Of a DNA stretch of 64,000 bases, positions 9,973-18,388 are shown one piece after another. The notes under the pieces were generated by a model. That model made no database searches. It saw only the letters and a list, made by a program, of their open reading frames with translations, and had not been told where the DNA came from. Source of the DNA: Chroococcidiopsis thermalis PCC 7203. GTDB lineage: Bacteria > Cyanobacteriota > Cyanobacteriia > Cyanobacteriales > Chroococcidiopsidaceae. Location of the stretch: NCBI RefSeq assembly GCF_000317125.1, contig NC_019695.1, positions 4,638,336 to 4,702,335 of the forward strand, read 5' to 3'. Numbering within the stretch: the first letter of the stretch is position 1; each line of letters opens with the position of its first letter. The translations under genes and the position numbers were made by a program.

Positions 9973-10008
9973 TTGGTAGTTGGTAGTTGGTAGTTGAGCG
10001 ATAACTGG

Positions 10009-10722
10009 TCACTGGTCACTGGTCACTGCAATAAAGGCAACTTGAGCCGCAGCTTGTTCGGCATCTTTTTTTGAGCGTCCCGTCCCTTGACCTAGTAAAC
10101 GCCCTTGCAACCAAACTTCAGCACTAAAACGCTCGAAAGCTCCGTGAGGCTGTAGAGATTCTCGGACGCGATATTCTGGCAAAATCTTAAATTGTGCTTG
10201 AGTCCACTCTTGCAGGGCTGCTTTGTAGTTGTGTCTTGCTGGATCGGTGCGAATTTCTGCTGCTAGTTGCTTAAAATGCGGATCGAGCCAAGGACGCACG
10301 AGTTCTTGGGTGCGGGTGCTGAGATAAAGAGCGCCGAGAACAGCTTCAAAAGCATCTGCTAGGCGCGATTCTCGTCCGGCTCTATCGGTAGAAGCACTGT
10401 TAGAAACAAGCAGATAGAGTTCCAAGCCGTATTCTGTGGCTAGTTGCGCCAAAATGCGATCGCTGACCAAAACTGACCGAATTGCGGCAAATTCTCCCAC
10501 TGGACATTCGGGGTAAGTTTCCCATAAGACTTCGGCTGCTACGAGTCTCACAACTGCATCTCCGACAAATTCTAATTGTTCGTAGTTTGCTTGAGCTGAG
10601 ACAGTAGGATGGGTTAATGCTAAATCTAGCAATTGCCAATTGATTTGAGCTGAGGTCGAGATTCCCAGTTTATTGACTAAGCTTTGTAATTGCTTTTGCC
10701 GACGCGGATAGAATAAGGTCAT
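10009..10722 (-). CDS. rnc: Ribonuclease III
   Basis: A 237-residue protein. The catalytic endonuclease domain contains YEQLEFVGDAVVRLVAAE, the RNase III signature with the metal-binding Glu and Asp, and a second acidic cluster LADAFEAVLGALYLS. A double-stranded RNA-binding domain follows from about residue 160 (NYKAALQEWTQAQ to GRSKKDAEQAAAQVA). It cleaves dsRNA in rRNA precursors and other transcripts. Cyanobacteria often carry more than one rnc-type gene, so this may be one of several. The start ATG at 10722 runs directly into a CATTGGT heptamer array. Confidence 0.93.
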   Translation of the reverse strand: MTLFYPRRQKQLQSLVNKLGISTSAQINWQLLDLALTHPTVSAQANYEQLEFVGDAVVRLVAAEVLWETYPECPVGEFAAIRSVLVSDRILAQLATEYGLELYLLVSNSASTDRAGRESRLADAFEAVLGALYLSTRTQELVRPWLDPHFKQLAAEIRTDPARHNYKAALQEWTQAQFKILPEYRVRESLQPHGAFERFSAEVWLQGRLLGQGTGRSKKDAEQAAAQVAFIAVTSDQ

Positions 10723-10768
10723 TGGTCATTGGTCATTGGTCATTGGTCATTGGTCGTTGGTCATTGGT
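10720..10768. repeat. CATTGGT heptamer array
   Basis: About six tandem copies of the 7-bp unit CATTGGT (one with GT instead of AT), abutting the start codon of rnc. Any rnc promoter must lie upstream of, or inside, this repeat. Confidence 0.85.
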
Positions 10769-10978
10769 CAATAATAAATAATAGACGATCGCTCGCCTGC
10801 TATATCTTCTATCTTGTCGCGATCGCGCTCAGGGAGACATGTGCGAAAGTCATCCTTAAGACACAGAGAAAATTTAACTACTGTGGTCTAATTACTACGG
10901 TCAGCTTCCCAATAGCTAGATACAACTATCAGTTTTGCCTTTTGACTTTTAACTTTTGACTTTTGAGGAGCGATTGCT

Positions 10979-11842
10979 ATGTCCGTACTAGAAGGTACTT
11001 GGCAACACGAATACATTATCAGTAACGGGCTGAGGCTGCACTACGTCACCCAAGGTGAAGGTCCGTTGATGTTGATGTTACACGGCTTTCCTGAGTTTTG
11101 GTACTCTTGGCGACATCAAATCCCTGAGTTTGCCAAGGATTACAAAGTCGTAGCATTAGACTTGCGGGGATATAACGACAGCGACAAACCAAAAGCGCAA
11201 TCAGCTTATGTCATGGCTGAGTTTATCAAAGATATTGAGGGTGTCATTAAGGGACTGGGATACGACAAGTGTATTTTAGTCGGACACGACTGGGGAGGAG
11301 CGATCGCGTGGAGTTTTGCCTACGCTCACCCAGAAATGGTAGAACGGCTGATCGTACTAAATATACCCCATCCTGCCAAATTTGCTGAGGGTTTCCGCAC
11401 GCCGCAACAATTGCTGAAGAGTTCTTATATGTTTCTATTCCAGCTTCCTGTCTTACCAGAAATGCTGCTTCAAGCGGGAGATTACCAAGCAATTGAAAAT
11501 GGCTTGAAAGGTATGGCTGTGAATAAGAGCGCTTTTACTCCCGCAGATATTGAGGCTTACAAAGATGCAGCAGCTAAGCGTGGAGCGCTAACAGCAGCCC
11601 TCAATTATTATCGCAATATGTTGCAACAAGGTATGACTAACCCAAATTGGGGTGTACTCAACGTACCAACATTGATGATTTGGGGTGAAAAAGATACAGC
11701 CTTGGGTAGGGAATTGAGTTATGGTACTGCTACTTACGTAAATCCATTCCAAGTTAGATACATTCCAGATGCTAGCCACTGGGTACAACAGGAAAAACCC
11801 GAATTAGTCAATGAGTATATGCGGGAGTTTTTGAGTAGTTAG
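10979..11842 (+). CDS. Alpha/beta hydrolase, epoxide hydrolase/haloalkane dehalogenase-like
   Basis: A 287-residue protein with the oxyanion motif HGFPEFWYSWRHQIPEF, the nucleophile elbow VGHDWGGAIAW (Asp is the nucleophile), and a late ASHWVQQEKP carrying the catalytic His. IWGEKDTALG would position the acid. The Asp nucleophile and HGxP motif point to epoxide hydrolase or haloalkane dehalogenase chemistry, and the cap domain lies at about 125-210. The physiological substrate cannot be told. ATG at 10979 with GAGGAG upstream; transcribed alone. Confidence 0.88.
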   Translation: MSVLEGTWQHEYIISNGLRLHYVTQGEGPLMLMLHGFPEFWYSWRHQIPEFAKDYKVVALDLRGYNDSDKPKAQSAYVMAEFIKDIEGVIKGLGYDKCILVGHDWGGAIAWSFAYAHPEMVERLIVLNIPHPAKFAEGFRTPQQLLKSSYMFLFQLPVLPEMLLQAGDYQAIENGLKGMAVNKSAFTPADIEAYKDAAAKRGALTAALNYYRNMLQQGMTNPNWGVLNVPTLMIWGEKDTALGRELSYGTATYVNPFQVRYIPDASHWVQQEKPELVNEYMREFLSS

Positions 11843-11996
11843 TGAGTGGCTAGTGGTTGGTGACTAGTAACTAGACTCTTTTCTAGCCACTAGCCACCAG
11901 TTACTAGGAACTGATACCTGATTGACATTTTAGTAATAAAAATTCATACTAAGGTAAAAATACTCAAAGAACTTTCATCAAAAGCAGGGTTCAGTC

Positions 11997-12602
11997 ATGA
12001 TAGATGGCTATTACGCTTTTGTACTGCGACGACTGGCTACAGTTCTGGCTGTAGTGATGTTGACTTTAAGCTCGATCGCCGCACTGACAGGAATTTTACT
12101 GGCATTTTACTACGAACCAACAGCAGGGGGAGCGTACAATTCTCTGAGGGCGATCGCAACTCAGCTCCCTAACGGTTGGTTAATCCGACGGATTCACTCT
12201 CTTGCTGGTAATGGCTTAATCGGTGTCTCCTTAGTTGAAATCGTTGTCATGTTTTTAGGAGAAAGATTTCGCCCAAGCTGGATAACTGCCTGGATTAGCG
12301 GTATTTTACTAACACTTACTGCGATCGGCTTAAGCTGGACGGCAATATTACTTGATTGGACGCAAATTGGTTACTGGCGATTCACAATTGAGTTAGGTAC
12401 GATTGAAGCGCTTCCAGCGATTGGTTCTCAGCTTCGTAATATTCTTACGGGTGGCGGCGCGGTAAATACTGTCACAGTTCAGCACCTGTTTACCATCCAC
12501 AGTTACCTGCTTTCCGGTGGCGCGATCGTTCTATCTATTATTCATTTGACAGGTTTATTGCTACAGGAAAAAGAGGTGAAGCAGATCGAATCGGCAAATT
12601 AG
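11997..12602 (+). CDS. Cytochrome b6-like (cytochrome b N-terminal domain) protein
   Basis: A 201-residue protein with four membrane helices that aligns throughout with PetB, which is encoded elsewhere in this window (25132-25800). The shared landmarks are TGxxxAFYYEPT, GWLIRRIHSLAGN, the WxxxQIGYWRFTIELGTIEALP loop, and the final IHSYLLSGG...IIHLTG. Three of the four haem-ligand His are kept; the second (fourteen residues after the first) is Glu. The Cys that binds haem ci in PetB is Val. So haem bp could bind normally, but bn and ci probably not. No petD-like gene is adjacent. Its role is unknown; it may act as a separate quinol- or membrane-bound electron carrier. Confidence 0.85.
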   Translation: MIDGYYAFVLRRLATVLAVVMLTLSSIAALTGILLAFYYEPTAGGAYNSLRAIATQLPNGWLIRRIHSLAGNGLIGVSLVEIVVMFLGERFRPSWITAWISGILLTLTAIGLSWTAILLDWTQIGYWRFTIELGTIEALPAIGSQLRNILTGGGAVNTVTVQHLFTIHSYLLSGGAIVLSIIHLTGLLLQEKEVKQIESAN

Positions 12603-12613
12603 ATACCTTTAAT

Positions 12614-12641
12614 GTAGAGACGTTACATGTAACGTCTCTAC
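12614..12641. repeat. 28-bp palindromic repeat, copy 2
   Basis: Perfect palindrome, half-site GTAGAGACGTTACA. Bases 12638-12640 form the TAG stop of fghA on the minus strand. Confidence 0.95.
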
Positions 12642-13483
12642 CCACACAAAGTCTCAGCGTGGTGGCGAATATGATCCCCCACAAAGGTAGAAATAAAGTA
12701 ATAACTGTGGTCGTAACCTTCTTGCAAACGCAGGGTTAAAGGTTGTTTAACCTGATGACAAGCTCGTTCAAATATTTCTGGCATCAACTGTTGACTTAAA
12801 AACTTATCTGCTGTACCTTGGTCGATGAGAATTGGGGAAGTGTATTTGTTAGTGATTATTAGTTCACTTGCATCATAATTTCGCCAAGTTTCCCGCTCGG
12901 TTCCCAAATAATTTGTAAAAGCCTTTTGTCCCCAAGCACACTGCATTGGCGCAGCAATTGGTGCAAAAGCAGAAACAGATTTGAATAGTTCGGGGTTACG
13001 TAAAGCACAAACTAACGCCCCGTGTCCGCCCATAGAATGACCAAAGATTCCTTGTCGTTCGACTTGGACGGGAAAATGTGAAGCAATTAACGTGGGTAAT
13101 TCTTTCACTACATAACTATACATTTGATAGTGCGATCGCCACGGTTCCTCTGTCGCATCCACGTAAAAACCCGCACCCGTACCAAAATCCCAATCCTTAT
13201 CTTCTCCTACGATTCCCGTATTGCGGGGACTCGTATCGGGAGCTACTATGATTAATCCGTACTCGGCAGCATACCTTTGCGCTCCGGCTTTGGTGATAAA
13301 ATTTTCTTCGGTGCAGGTTAAGCCAGAGAGAAAATAGAGGACGGGAACGGCTTGCGATCGCGCTTGAGGAGGTTGATAAACTGCAAATCGCATTTCGATA
13401 TTGCAAGTTTGAGAATGATGGCTGTAAAAACCTTGCGTACCGTCAAAGCATTTATATTCTGAAATTAAATTAATTTCGGTCAT
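12638..13483 (-). CDS. fghA: S-formylglutathione hydrolase
   Basis: A 281-residue esterase-D family enzyme. The nucleophile elbow is GHSMGGHGALVCAL; the Asp region is DQGTADKFL and the His region YDHSYYF. It hydrolyses S-formylglutathione to formate and glutathione, the last step of glutathione-dependent formaldehyde oxidation. The alcohol dehydrogenase partner is not in the window. I choose the ATG at 13483 (MTEINLISEYKCFDG), which fits the family; the frame extends further but into the repeat-derived region. The stop codon is supplied by the palindromic repeat. Confidence 0.92.
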   Translation of the reverse strand: MTEINLISEYKCFDGTQGFYSHHSQTCNIEMRFAVYQPPQARSQAVPVLYFLSGLTCTEENFITKAGAQRYAAEYGLIIVAPDTSPRNTGIVGEDKDWDFGTGAGFYVDATEEPWRSHYQMYSYVVKELPTLIASHFPVQVERQGIFGHSMGGHGALVCALRNPELFKSVSAFAPIAAPMQCAWGQKAFTNYLGTERETWRNYDASELIITNKYTSPILIDQGTADKFLSQQLMPEIFERACHQVKQPLTLRLQEGYDHSYYFISTFVGDHIRHHAETLCG

Positions 13484-13514
13484 GAATTTTCCTGTATGGG
13501 CATTGCCCACTCTA

Positions 13515-14825
13515 CTAACAATCGCTCGCTTCCAGCAATATATCTCTAAGAATTTGCAGGGCAACTTGAATTTGAGCGCTGTCAATAACTAATGGCGGAC
13601 AAAAACGAATTGCTGCTTTGCCACAACCTAAGAGCAACAAACCCTTTAAAAAGGCAAAATCGATAATGCGATCGCGCCGCTCTGAATCTAACTTACCATC
13701 CGCATCCAAGACATCAAATGCTACCATCAATCCTTTACCGCGTGGAGGGGAGATCCAAGAAAATTGCTGTGACAGCTCCGTAAGCCCGGACATCAATAAG
13801 TTGCCCATGTTTTGAGCATTTTCAATCAAACCACCTTCCAACAACCGTAAGGTTACGTTAGCCGCCGCACAAGCCACGGGATTACCTCCAAATGTCGTAG
13901 CGTGAGAGCCAGGTTGCCAAGTCATCAGGTGCGATCGCGCTAAAATTGCCCCCAAAGGTAGACCGCTAGCAATGCCTTTTGCCAAAGTAATAATATCCGG
14001 CACTACACCCCAATGCTCGATCGCGAATAAGCGCCCAGTCCGACCCATTCCCGCTTGCACTTCATCGACAATCATCAAAATACCGTGGCGATCGCAAATC
14101 TGCCGAATTCGTTTTAAAAAACCATCTTCCGGTACGATATAGCCGCCTTCCCCTTGAATTGGTTCGACGAAAATTGCTGCAATATCTTCTGGAGGCAGAA
14201 CGGTAGGAAAAAGCTTTGATTCTAGATAGTCTAACGCTGCATGAGTACCATAGGGAATGTGAGTCACTCCTGGTAATAGAGGACCGAAGTGCTGTCGTTG
14301 CACGGCTTTAGAACCCGTCAGCGACATTGCCCCGTAGGTACGCCCGTGGAATGCACCCAAGAAAGCAACAACTTGAGAACGTCTGGTATAGTAACGAGCA
14401 AGTTTCAGCGCCCCCTCATTAGACTCAGCCCCAGAATTGCTAAAAAAGACTTTTGCCGGAATCAGAAAGGGGGCGCGAGTTGCTAAATTTTCCGCCAACT
14501 CCACCATCGACTCGTAGTAAAAATCAGTTCCCGACATATGGAGCAAATTGGCAGCTTGTGCTTGAACTGCTGCGACAACTTCAGGATGAGCGTGTCCAGT
14601 CGATGCTACGGCAATACCGGCGGTTAGATCTAAAAATACGTTACCATCGACATCTTCCACCATGCAGCCCTCACCACGGGCAACCACAAGCGGATAGCCA
14701 CGGGTATAGGAAGGTGACGTGACAGCGCGATCGCGTTCTACCAATACTTGAGCGCGGGGACCAGGTAAGGAAGTCACTAAGTGAGGCACAAGCGGCAGAG
14801 GGCGTTTAGTTGGGATACTTAGCAT
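13515..14825 (-). CDS. Class III aminotransferase (acetylornithine/GABA aminotransferase family)
   Basis: A 436-residue PLP enzyme. The lysine that binds PLP is in ITLAKGIASGLPLGA; the co-factor Asp is in LMIVDEVQAGMGRTG; the N-terminal part has GNVFLDLTAGIAVAS. It belongs to the acetylornithine/4-aminobutyrate family, but the name ArgD or GabT cannot be decided from sequence alone. The open frame continues upstream through a GC-rich minisatellite giving a Pro-rich stretch, which is not real; MLSIPTKRPLPLVPHL from the ATG at 14825 is the natural start. It sits 31 bp before fghA on the same strand. Confidence 0.88.
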   Translation of the reverse strand: MLSIPTKRPLPLVPHLVTSLPGPRAQVLVERDRAVTSPSYTRGYPLVVARGEGCMVEDVDGNVFLDLTAGIAVASTGHAHPEVVAAVQAQAANLLHMSGTDFYYESMVELAENLATRAPFLIPAKVFFSNSGAESNEGALKLARYYTRRSQVVAFLGAFHGRTYGAMSLTGSKAVQRQHFGPLLPGVTHIPYGTHAALDYLESKLFPTVLPPEDIAAIFVEPIQGEGGYIVPEDGFLKRIRQICDRHGILMIVDEVQAGMGRTGRLFAIEHWGVVPDIITLAKGIASGLPLGAILARSHLMTWQPGSHATTFGGNPVACAAANVTLRLLEGGLIENAQNMGNLLMSGLTELSQQFSWISPPRGKGLMVAFDVLDADGKLDSERRDRIIDFAFLKGLLLLGCGKAAIRFCPPLVIDSAQIQVALQILRDILLEASDC

Positions 14826-14957
14826 GGGTAAGGACAAGGGGGACAAGGGGGACAAGGGGACAAGGGGGACAAGGGGGACAAGGGGGAACTCGGGGACCCC
14901 ACGACCGAAGGGAGTGGGGATTAGGGGACAAGGGGGACAAGGGGGACAAGGGGGAAT
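14826..14957. repeat. GGGGGACAA minisatellite with embedded unique segment
   Basis: Tandem GGGGGACAA units interrupted at about 14885-14930 by a non-repetitive GC-rich segment (ACCCCACGACCGAAGGGAGT in part). The same segment recurs in inverse orientation near 30280-30330. It abuts the aminotransferase start and must cover or displace its promoter. Confidence 0.9.
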
Positions 14958-14959
14958 AA

Positions 14960-14994
14960 CTACCAACTACCAACTACCAACTACCAACTACCAC
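14960..14994. repeat. CTACCAA heptamer array
   Basis: Five tandem copies of a 7-bp unit, directly after the minisatellite. Confidence 0.85.
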
Positions 14995-15129
14995 TTTTCA
15001 CTGATAACTGATAACTGGTCACCGATCGCTGATTCTGTCTTCTTTTTGACAAAAGATACACCATAAGCCCGATACCTCTACGATGACTTCTAAATTAATA
15101 ATTATGAATTCTGAGTTCTCAATTTTGCC

Positions 15130-16158
15130 ATGCTTGCCTTAGTTGTTGCCGTACTGATCGTCATTTCTGGTTCTGCCCTCTGTTCTAGCGTAGAAGCCGC
15201 TTTATTTTCTGTCTCTACGCTTAAAGCCAGACAGCTAGCACAGTCAAAAAATCCTGCCGCAGTCGCACTACTAGCAATTCGCGATCGCATGAATCGCCCG
15301 ATCGCGACAATCGTGGTTCTAAATAATATTTTTAATATTGTTGGTAGTATTGCGATCGCCCGCATTGCCGAGACAGTTTTAGGTAACACTTTATTGGGGG
15401 TTTTTTCTGGACTTTTGACTTTTCTCATCATCATTTTTGGTGAAATCATTCCCAAAACTTTAGGTGAACGATATTCTCAAAGATTAGCGCTCCTTGCTGC
15501 TCTACCTGTGACTGCACTGACTTTTATTTTCACTCCCTTAGTTTGGATTATGGAGAAAGTCACAGCACCTTTTACCCGCAAAGAAAAACTGCCGACTACA
15601 AATGAATCGGAAATCATGCTACTAGCCAAGATTGGCTATCAAGAGGGAATTATTGAAGATGATGAAGCCGAAATGATTCAGAGAGTGTTTATGCTAAACG
15701 ACCTCACGGCTGCCGATTTAATGACTCCTAGAACAGCTTTAACTTACTTACGAGGTGATTTGACTCTAGCTGCAAGCCGAGTGGACATAATTAATTCTCA
15801 GCACACGCGAATTATTGTTATAGAAGATTCATTAGATCGAGTTATTGGAGTTACTTTAAAAGACGAACTTCTGACCGCAATGGTAGAAGGAAAGCGCGAG
15901 CGTAAAATTGCTGAATTCACCCGTAAAGTTCGATTTGTGCCAGAAACGATTCATGCCGATCGCTTGTTGAGAGCATTTCAAAAAAGCCGCAATCACCTCG
16001 TCGTCGTCGTCGATGAATATGGCACGGTTTCCGGTGTTGTCACTCTCGAAGACGTATTAGAAATCCTTACAGGGGAAATTGTCGATGAAACAGATAGAAT
16101 CATCGATTTGCAAGCAGCAGCACGCAACAGGTTAGCCAGAATGTTAAAAATACAGTAG
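15130..16158 (+). CDS. CNNM/HlyC-CorC family transporter with CBS pair
   Basis: A 342-residue membrane protein. The N-terminal about 140 residues (DUF21/CNNM module) have four hydrophobic helices, including NIFNIVGSIAIARI and FLIIIFGEIIPKTLGERYS. A CBS pair follows from about residue 195 (MTPRTALTYL...HTRIIVIEDS) to 310 (HLVVVVDEYGTVSGVVTLEDVLEILTGEI). These proteins are related to Mg2+/Co2+ efflux systems; the old hemolysin label is misleading. The C-terminal CorC_HlyC domain seems absent, so this is a short form. ATG at 15130. Confidence 0.88.
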   Translation: MLALVVAVLIVISGSALCSSVEAALFSVSTLKARQLAQSKNPAAVALLAIRDRMNRPIATIVVLNNIFNIVGSIAIARIAETVLGNTLLGVFSGLLTFLIIIFGEIIPKTLGERYSQRLALLAALPVTALTFIFTPLVWIMEKVTAPFTRKEKLPTTNESEIMLLAKIGYQEGIIEDDEAEMIQRVFMLNDLTAADLMTPRTALTYLRGDLTLAASRVDIINSQHTRIIVIEDSLDRVIGVTLKDELLTAMVEGKRERKIAEFTRKVRFVPETIHADRLLRAFQKSRNHLVVVVDEYGTVSGVVTLEDVLEILTGEIVDETDRIIDLQAAARNRLARMLKIQ

Positions 16159-16243
16159 GTTCGGGTTTGCTAACATTATTCGGTCGCTAAAAGTTTGACA
16201 ATCACATCTATTTTTAACTTTTGACTTTTGACTTTTGACTTGC

Positions 16244-17740
16244 TTAATCGCGATTATCAATTTGGGCGCGTTGCAAACTCCCAGAATAATCTACATAAAC
16301 AGTTTTCCATTCCGTAAACACATCTAAAGCCGCAGTTCCCACCTCCCGATGCCCGTTTCCCGTCTGTTTCATACCACCAAAAGGCAAATGGACTTCTGCC
16401 CCAATTGTAGGACCGTTAATATAAGTAATTCCAGCTTCAATATCGCGCATTGCCTGAAACGCTAGATTGACATCGCGGGTATAAACCGAAGAAGATAAAC
16501 CGTATGGGGTGTTGTTGAGAATCGCGATCGCCTCTTCAAAAGAATCAACTTCTATTAGCCCCACTACAGGACCAAAAATTTCTTCTTTCGCTACGCGCAT
16601 CTCTGGCGTGACTCGATCTAATACTGTCGGTTGAAAGAAAAAGCCATGTGCGAGATTTTCCGTATTAGCTGTCTCCCCACCAGTTAATACTTTTGTTCCC
16701 TCAGCACGGGCAATTTCTAAATAATGGTTCACTCTTTGCAATTGGGCAGAATTAATCAGCGGTCCCACTTCAGTTTGCGGATCTGTACCAAGACCTAATC
16801 GTAACTGATGAACTCTTTCTAACAACAAGTTAGTAAATTCTTCCTTAATATCGCGGTGGAGGATCAGCCGACTCGTAGCAGTACAACGCTGCCCGCTAGT
16901 GCCAAAAGCGCCCCAAACAGCCCCATCTAAAGCCAGTTGCAAATCGGCATCTGCCATCACGATTTGAGCATTCTTACCTCCCATTTCCAAGCAGGAACGC
17001 TTGTGAGTGCGTCCGCAAACAGAACCCACTTCAGCCCCCGTTTCCGAAGATCCGGTAAACGACACCAAATTTACGTCAGGATGTTCGACTAACGCCCGTC
17101 CTGTCTCTTCTCCCAAACCATGCACGATATTAACAACGCCATTTGGTAAGCCTGCTTTGTGAAATAACTGGCTGAGATAATGAACGCAAGTTGGAGTATC
17201 TTCCGCTGGCTTTAGAATGACTGTATTACCGCAAATCAAAGCGGGAAAAGCTTTCCAGCAAGGAATAGCCACAGGAAAATTCCAGGGAGTGATGAGGGCG
17301 CAAACTCCTACAGGTATCCGCATTGTCATCGCGAACTTATTGGGCATTTCTGAAGGGGTAGTTTGCCCAAACATCCTTCGTCCTTCTCCTGCCATGTAGA
17401 GGGCGCAATCAATGCCTTCTTGCACGTCTCCTCGGGCTTCTGTCAGGGGTTTACCCATTTCCCTGCTAATGAGTTGAGCGAGTTTCTCTTTGTGTTGGAG
17501 CAATAATTCTCCTACACGATAAATTATTTCGGCTCGGGCGGGAGCAGGTACGAGTCGCCAAGATTTAAAGGCTTTACGGGCAGCTGCTACGGCTGCATCG
17601 ACATCAGCAGCGCTGGAACGGGGAAAAGTTGCTACTACGTCACGCCAATCAGAGGGATTGCGGCTTTCTAGAGTTTCACCTGATGCGGCAACCCATTGAC
17701 CGTTGATGTAATTCTGGCACTCTATCAGGGGGGCGGTCAT
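16244..17740 (-). CDS. NAD(P)-dependent aldehyde dehydrogenase
   Basis: A 498-residue ALDH superfamily member. The catalytic Cys is in TSGQRCTATSR, the general base Glu in LEMGGKNAQ, and the oxyanion Asn in ITPWNFPVAIP. The cofactor loop is FTGSSETGAEVG. It resembles alpha-ketoglutaric semialdehyde or aminoadipic semialdehyde dehydrogenases, but the substrate cannot be fixed. All active residues are present, so it should be functional. It is a single gene with an ATG at 17740. No neighbouring pathway genes point to the substrate. Confidence 0.92.
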   Translation of the reverse strand: MTAPLIECQNYINGQWVAASGETLESRNPSDWRDVVATFPRSSAADVDAAVAAARKAFKSWRLVPAPARAEIIYRVGELLLQHKEKLAQLISREMGKPLTEARGDVQEGIDCALYMAGEGRRMFGQTTPSEMPNKFAMTMRIPVGVCALITPWNFPVAIPCWKAFPALICGNTVILKPAEDTPTCVHYLSQLFHKAGLPNGVVNIVHGLGEETGRALVEHPDVNLVSFTGSSETGAEVGSVCGRTHKRSCLEMGGKNAQIVMADADLQLALDGAVWGAFGTSGQRCTATSRLILHRDIKEEFTNLLLERVHQLRLGLGTDPQTEVGPLINSAQLQRVNHYLEIARAEGTKVLTGGETANTENLAHGFFFQPTVLDRVTPEMRVAKEEIFGPVVGLIEVDSFEEAIAILNNTPYGLSSSVYTRDVNLAFQAMRDIEAGITYINGPTIGAEVHLPFGGMKQTGNGHREVGTAALDVFTEWKTVYVDYSGSLQRAQIDNRD

Positions 17741-18388
17741 GAGGCAAAACCTCCAACAATTTCTGTAATTCTATGGTAGTTGGTAGTCAGTAGTTGGTAG
17801 TTGACCGCTCACCCTCGCCATGCAACATAAGTTGTTTGTGGAGCGAATGAGAGCGTCGATATCAGTAAAAATACGATTATTTTGTTGATGGTGTTTATTA
17901 AAATGACAAGTTTCTATAGTCTTGAATCAAGTGAGTGTGAATTTACACTGTGATTTTAAATACCTATGCCATACTGATTTTAGTTCCACTAAGTTATAGA
18001 TCCGAAATTCTACGTAGTTCTCTGGTAGTTAGTTAAGTTTACACAAATTGATTTACAACTTCACTAAAACTGTGCCATAAAAGATCCCCCAACCCCCCTT
18101 TTTAAGGGGGGGGGCTAAGAAATGGTCTAGCTTTCACATTTTGAAAGAGAGTGTAGGGTGGGTATTGCCCACTCACAATAAAACTTGCCATAGAAGATCC
18201 CCCCAACCCCCCTTTTTAAGGGGGGCTAAGAATGGTCTGACTTTCACATTTTGAAAGAGAGTGTAGAGTGGGCATTGCCCACTCACAATAAAACTTGCTT
18301 ATCTATATTAAAACTATGTAATAAATCAGTTTTTATTACAGTCAAATATTAGAGATAAATAATTAACATTACAGGTTATCGTCAGACA
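17741..18388. other. Repeat-rich intergenic region before HlyD-like gene
   Basis: No gene seen over about 650 bp. It includes a TAGTTGG heptamer stretch near 17774-17802 and a 113-bp tandem duplication (18074-18298, listed separately). The last about 90 bases are AT-rich and could carry the promoter of the HlyD-like gene. Confidence 0.7.
18074..18298. repeat. Tandem duplication of a 113-bp hairpin-bearing unit
   Basis: Two copies, 18074-18186 and 18187-18298, differ at only a few bases. Each holds a CCCCCCTTTTTAAGGGGGG hairpin (a dispersed cyanobacterial hairpin type) and a GTGGGCATTGCCCAC-type palindrome, plus the same spacer (CTTTCACATTTTGAAAGAGA). Confidence 0.92.

Noticed and set aside
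14826-14966. Pro/Leu/Val-rich N-terminal extension of the class III aminotransferase
   Set aside because: Encoded by the GGGGGACAA minisatellite; the family begins at MLSIPTKRPLP.
12638-17740. A formaldehyde or GABA pathway cluster (fghA, aminotransferase, aldehyde dehydrogenase)
   Set aside because: The genes are separated by the CNNM gene on the other strand and by repeats, and no formaldehyde dehydrogenase or decarboxylase is present. Proximity alone is not enough.
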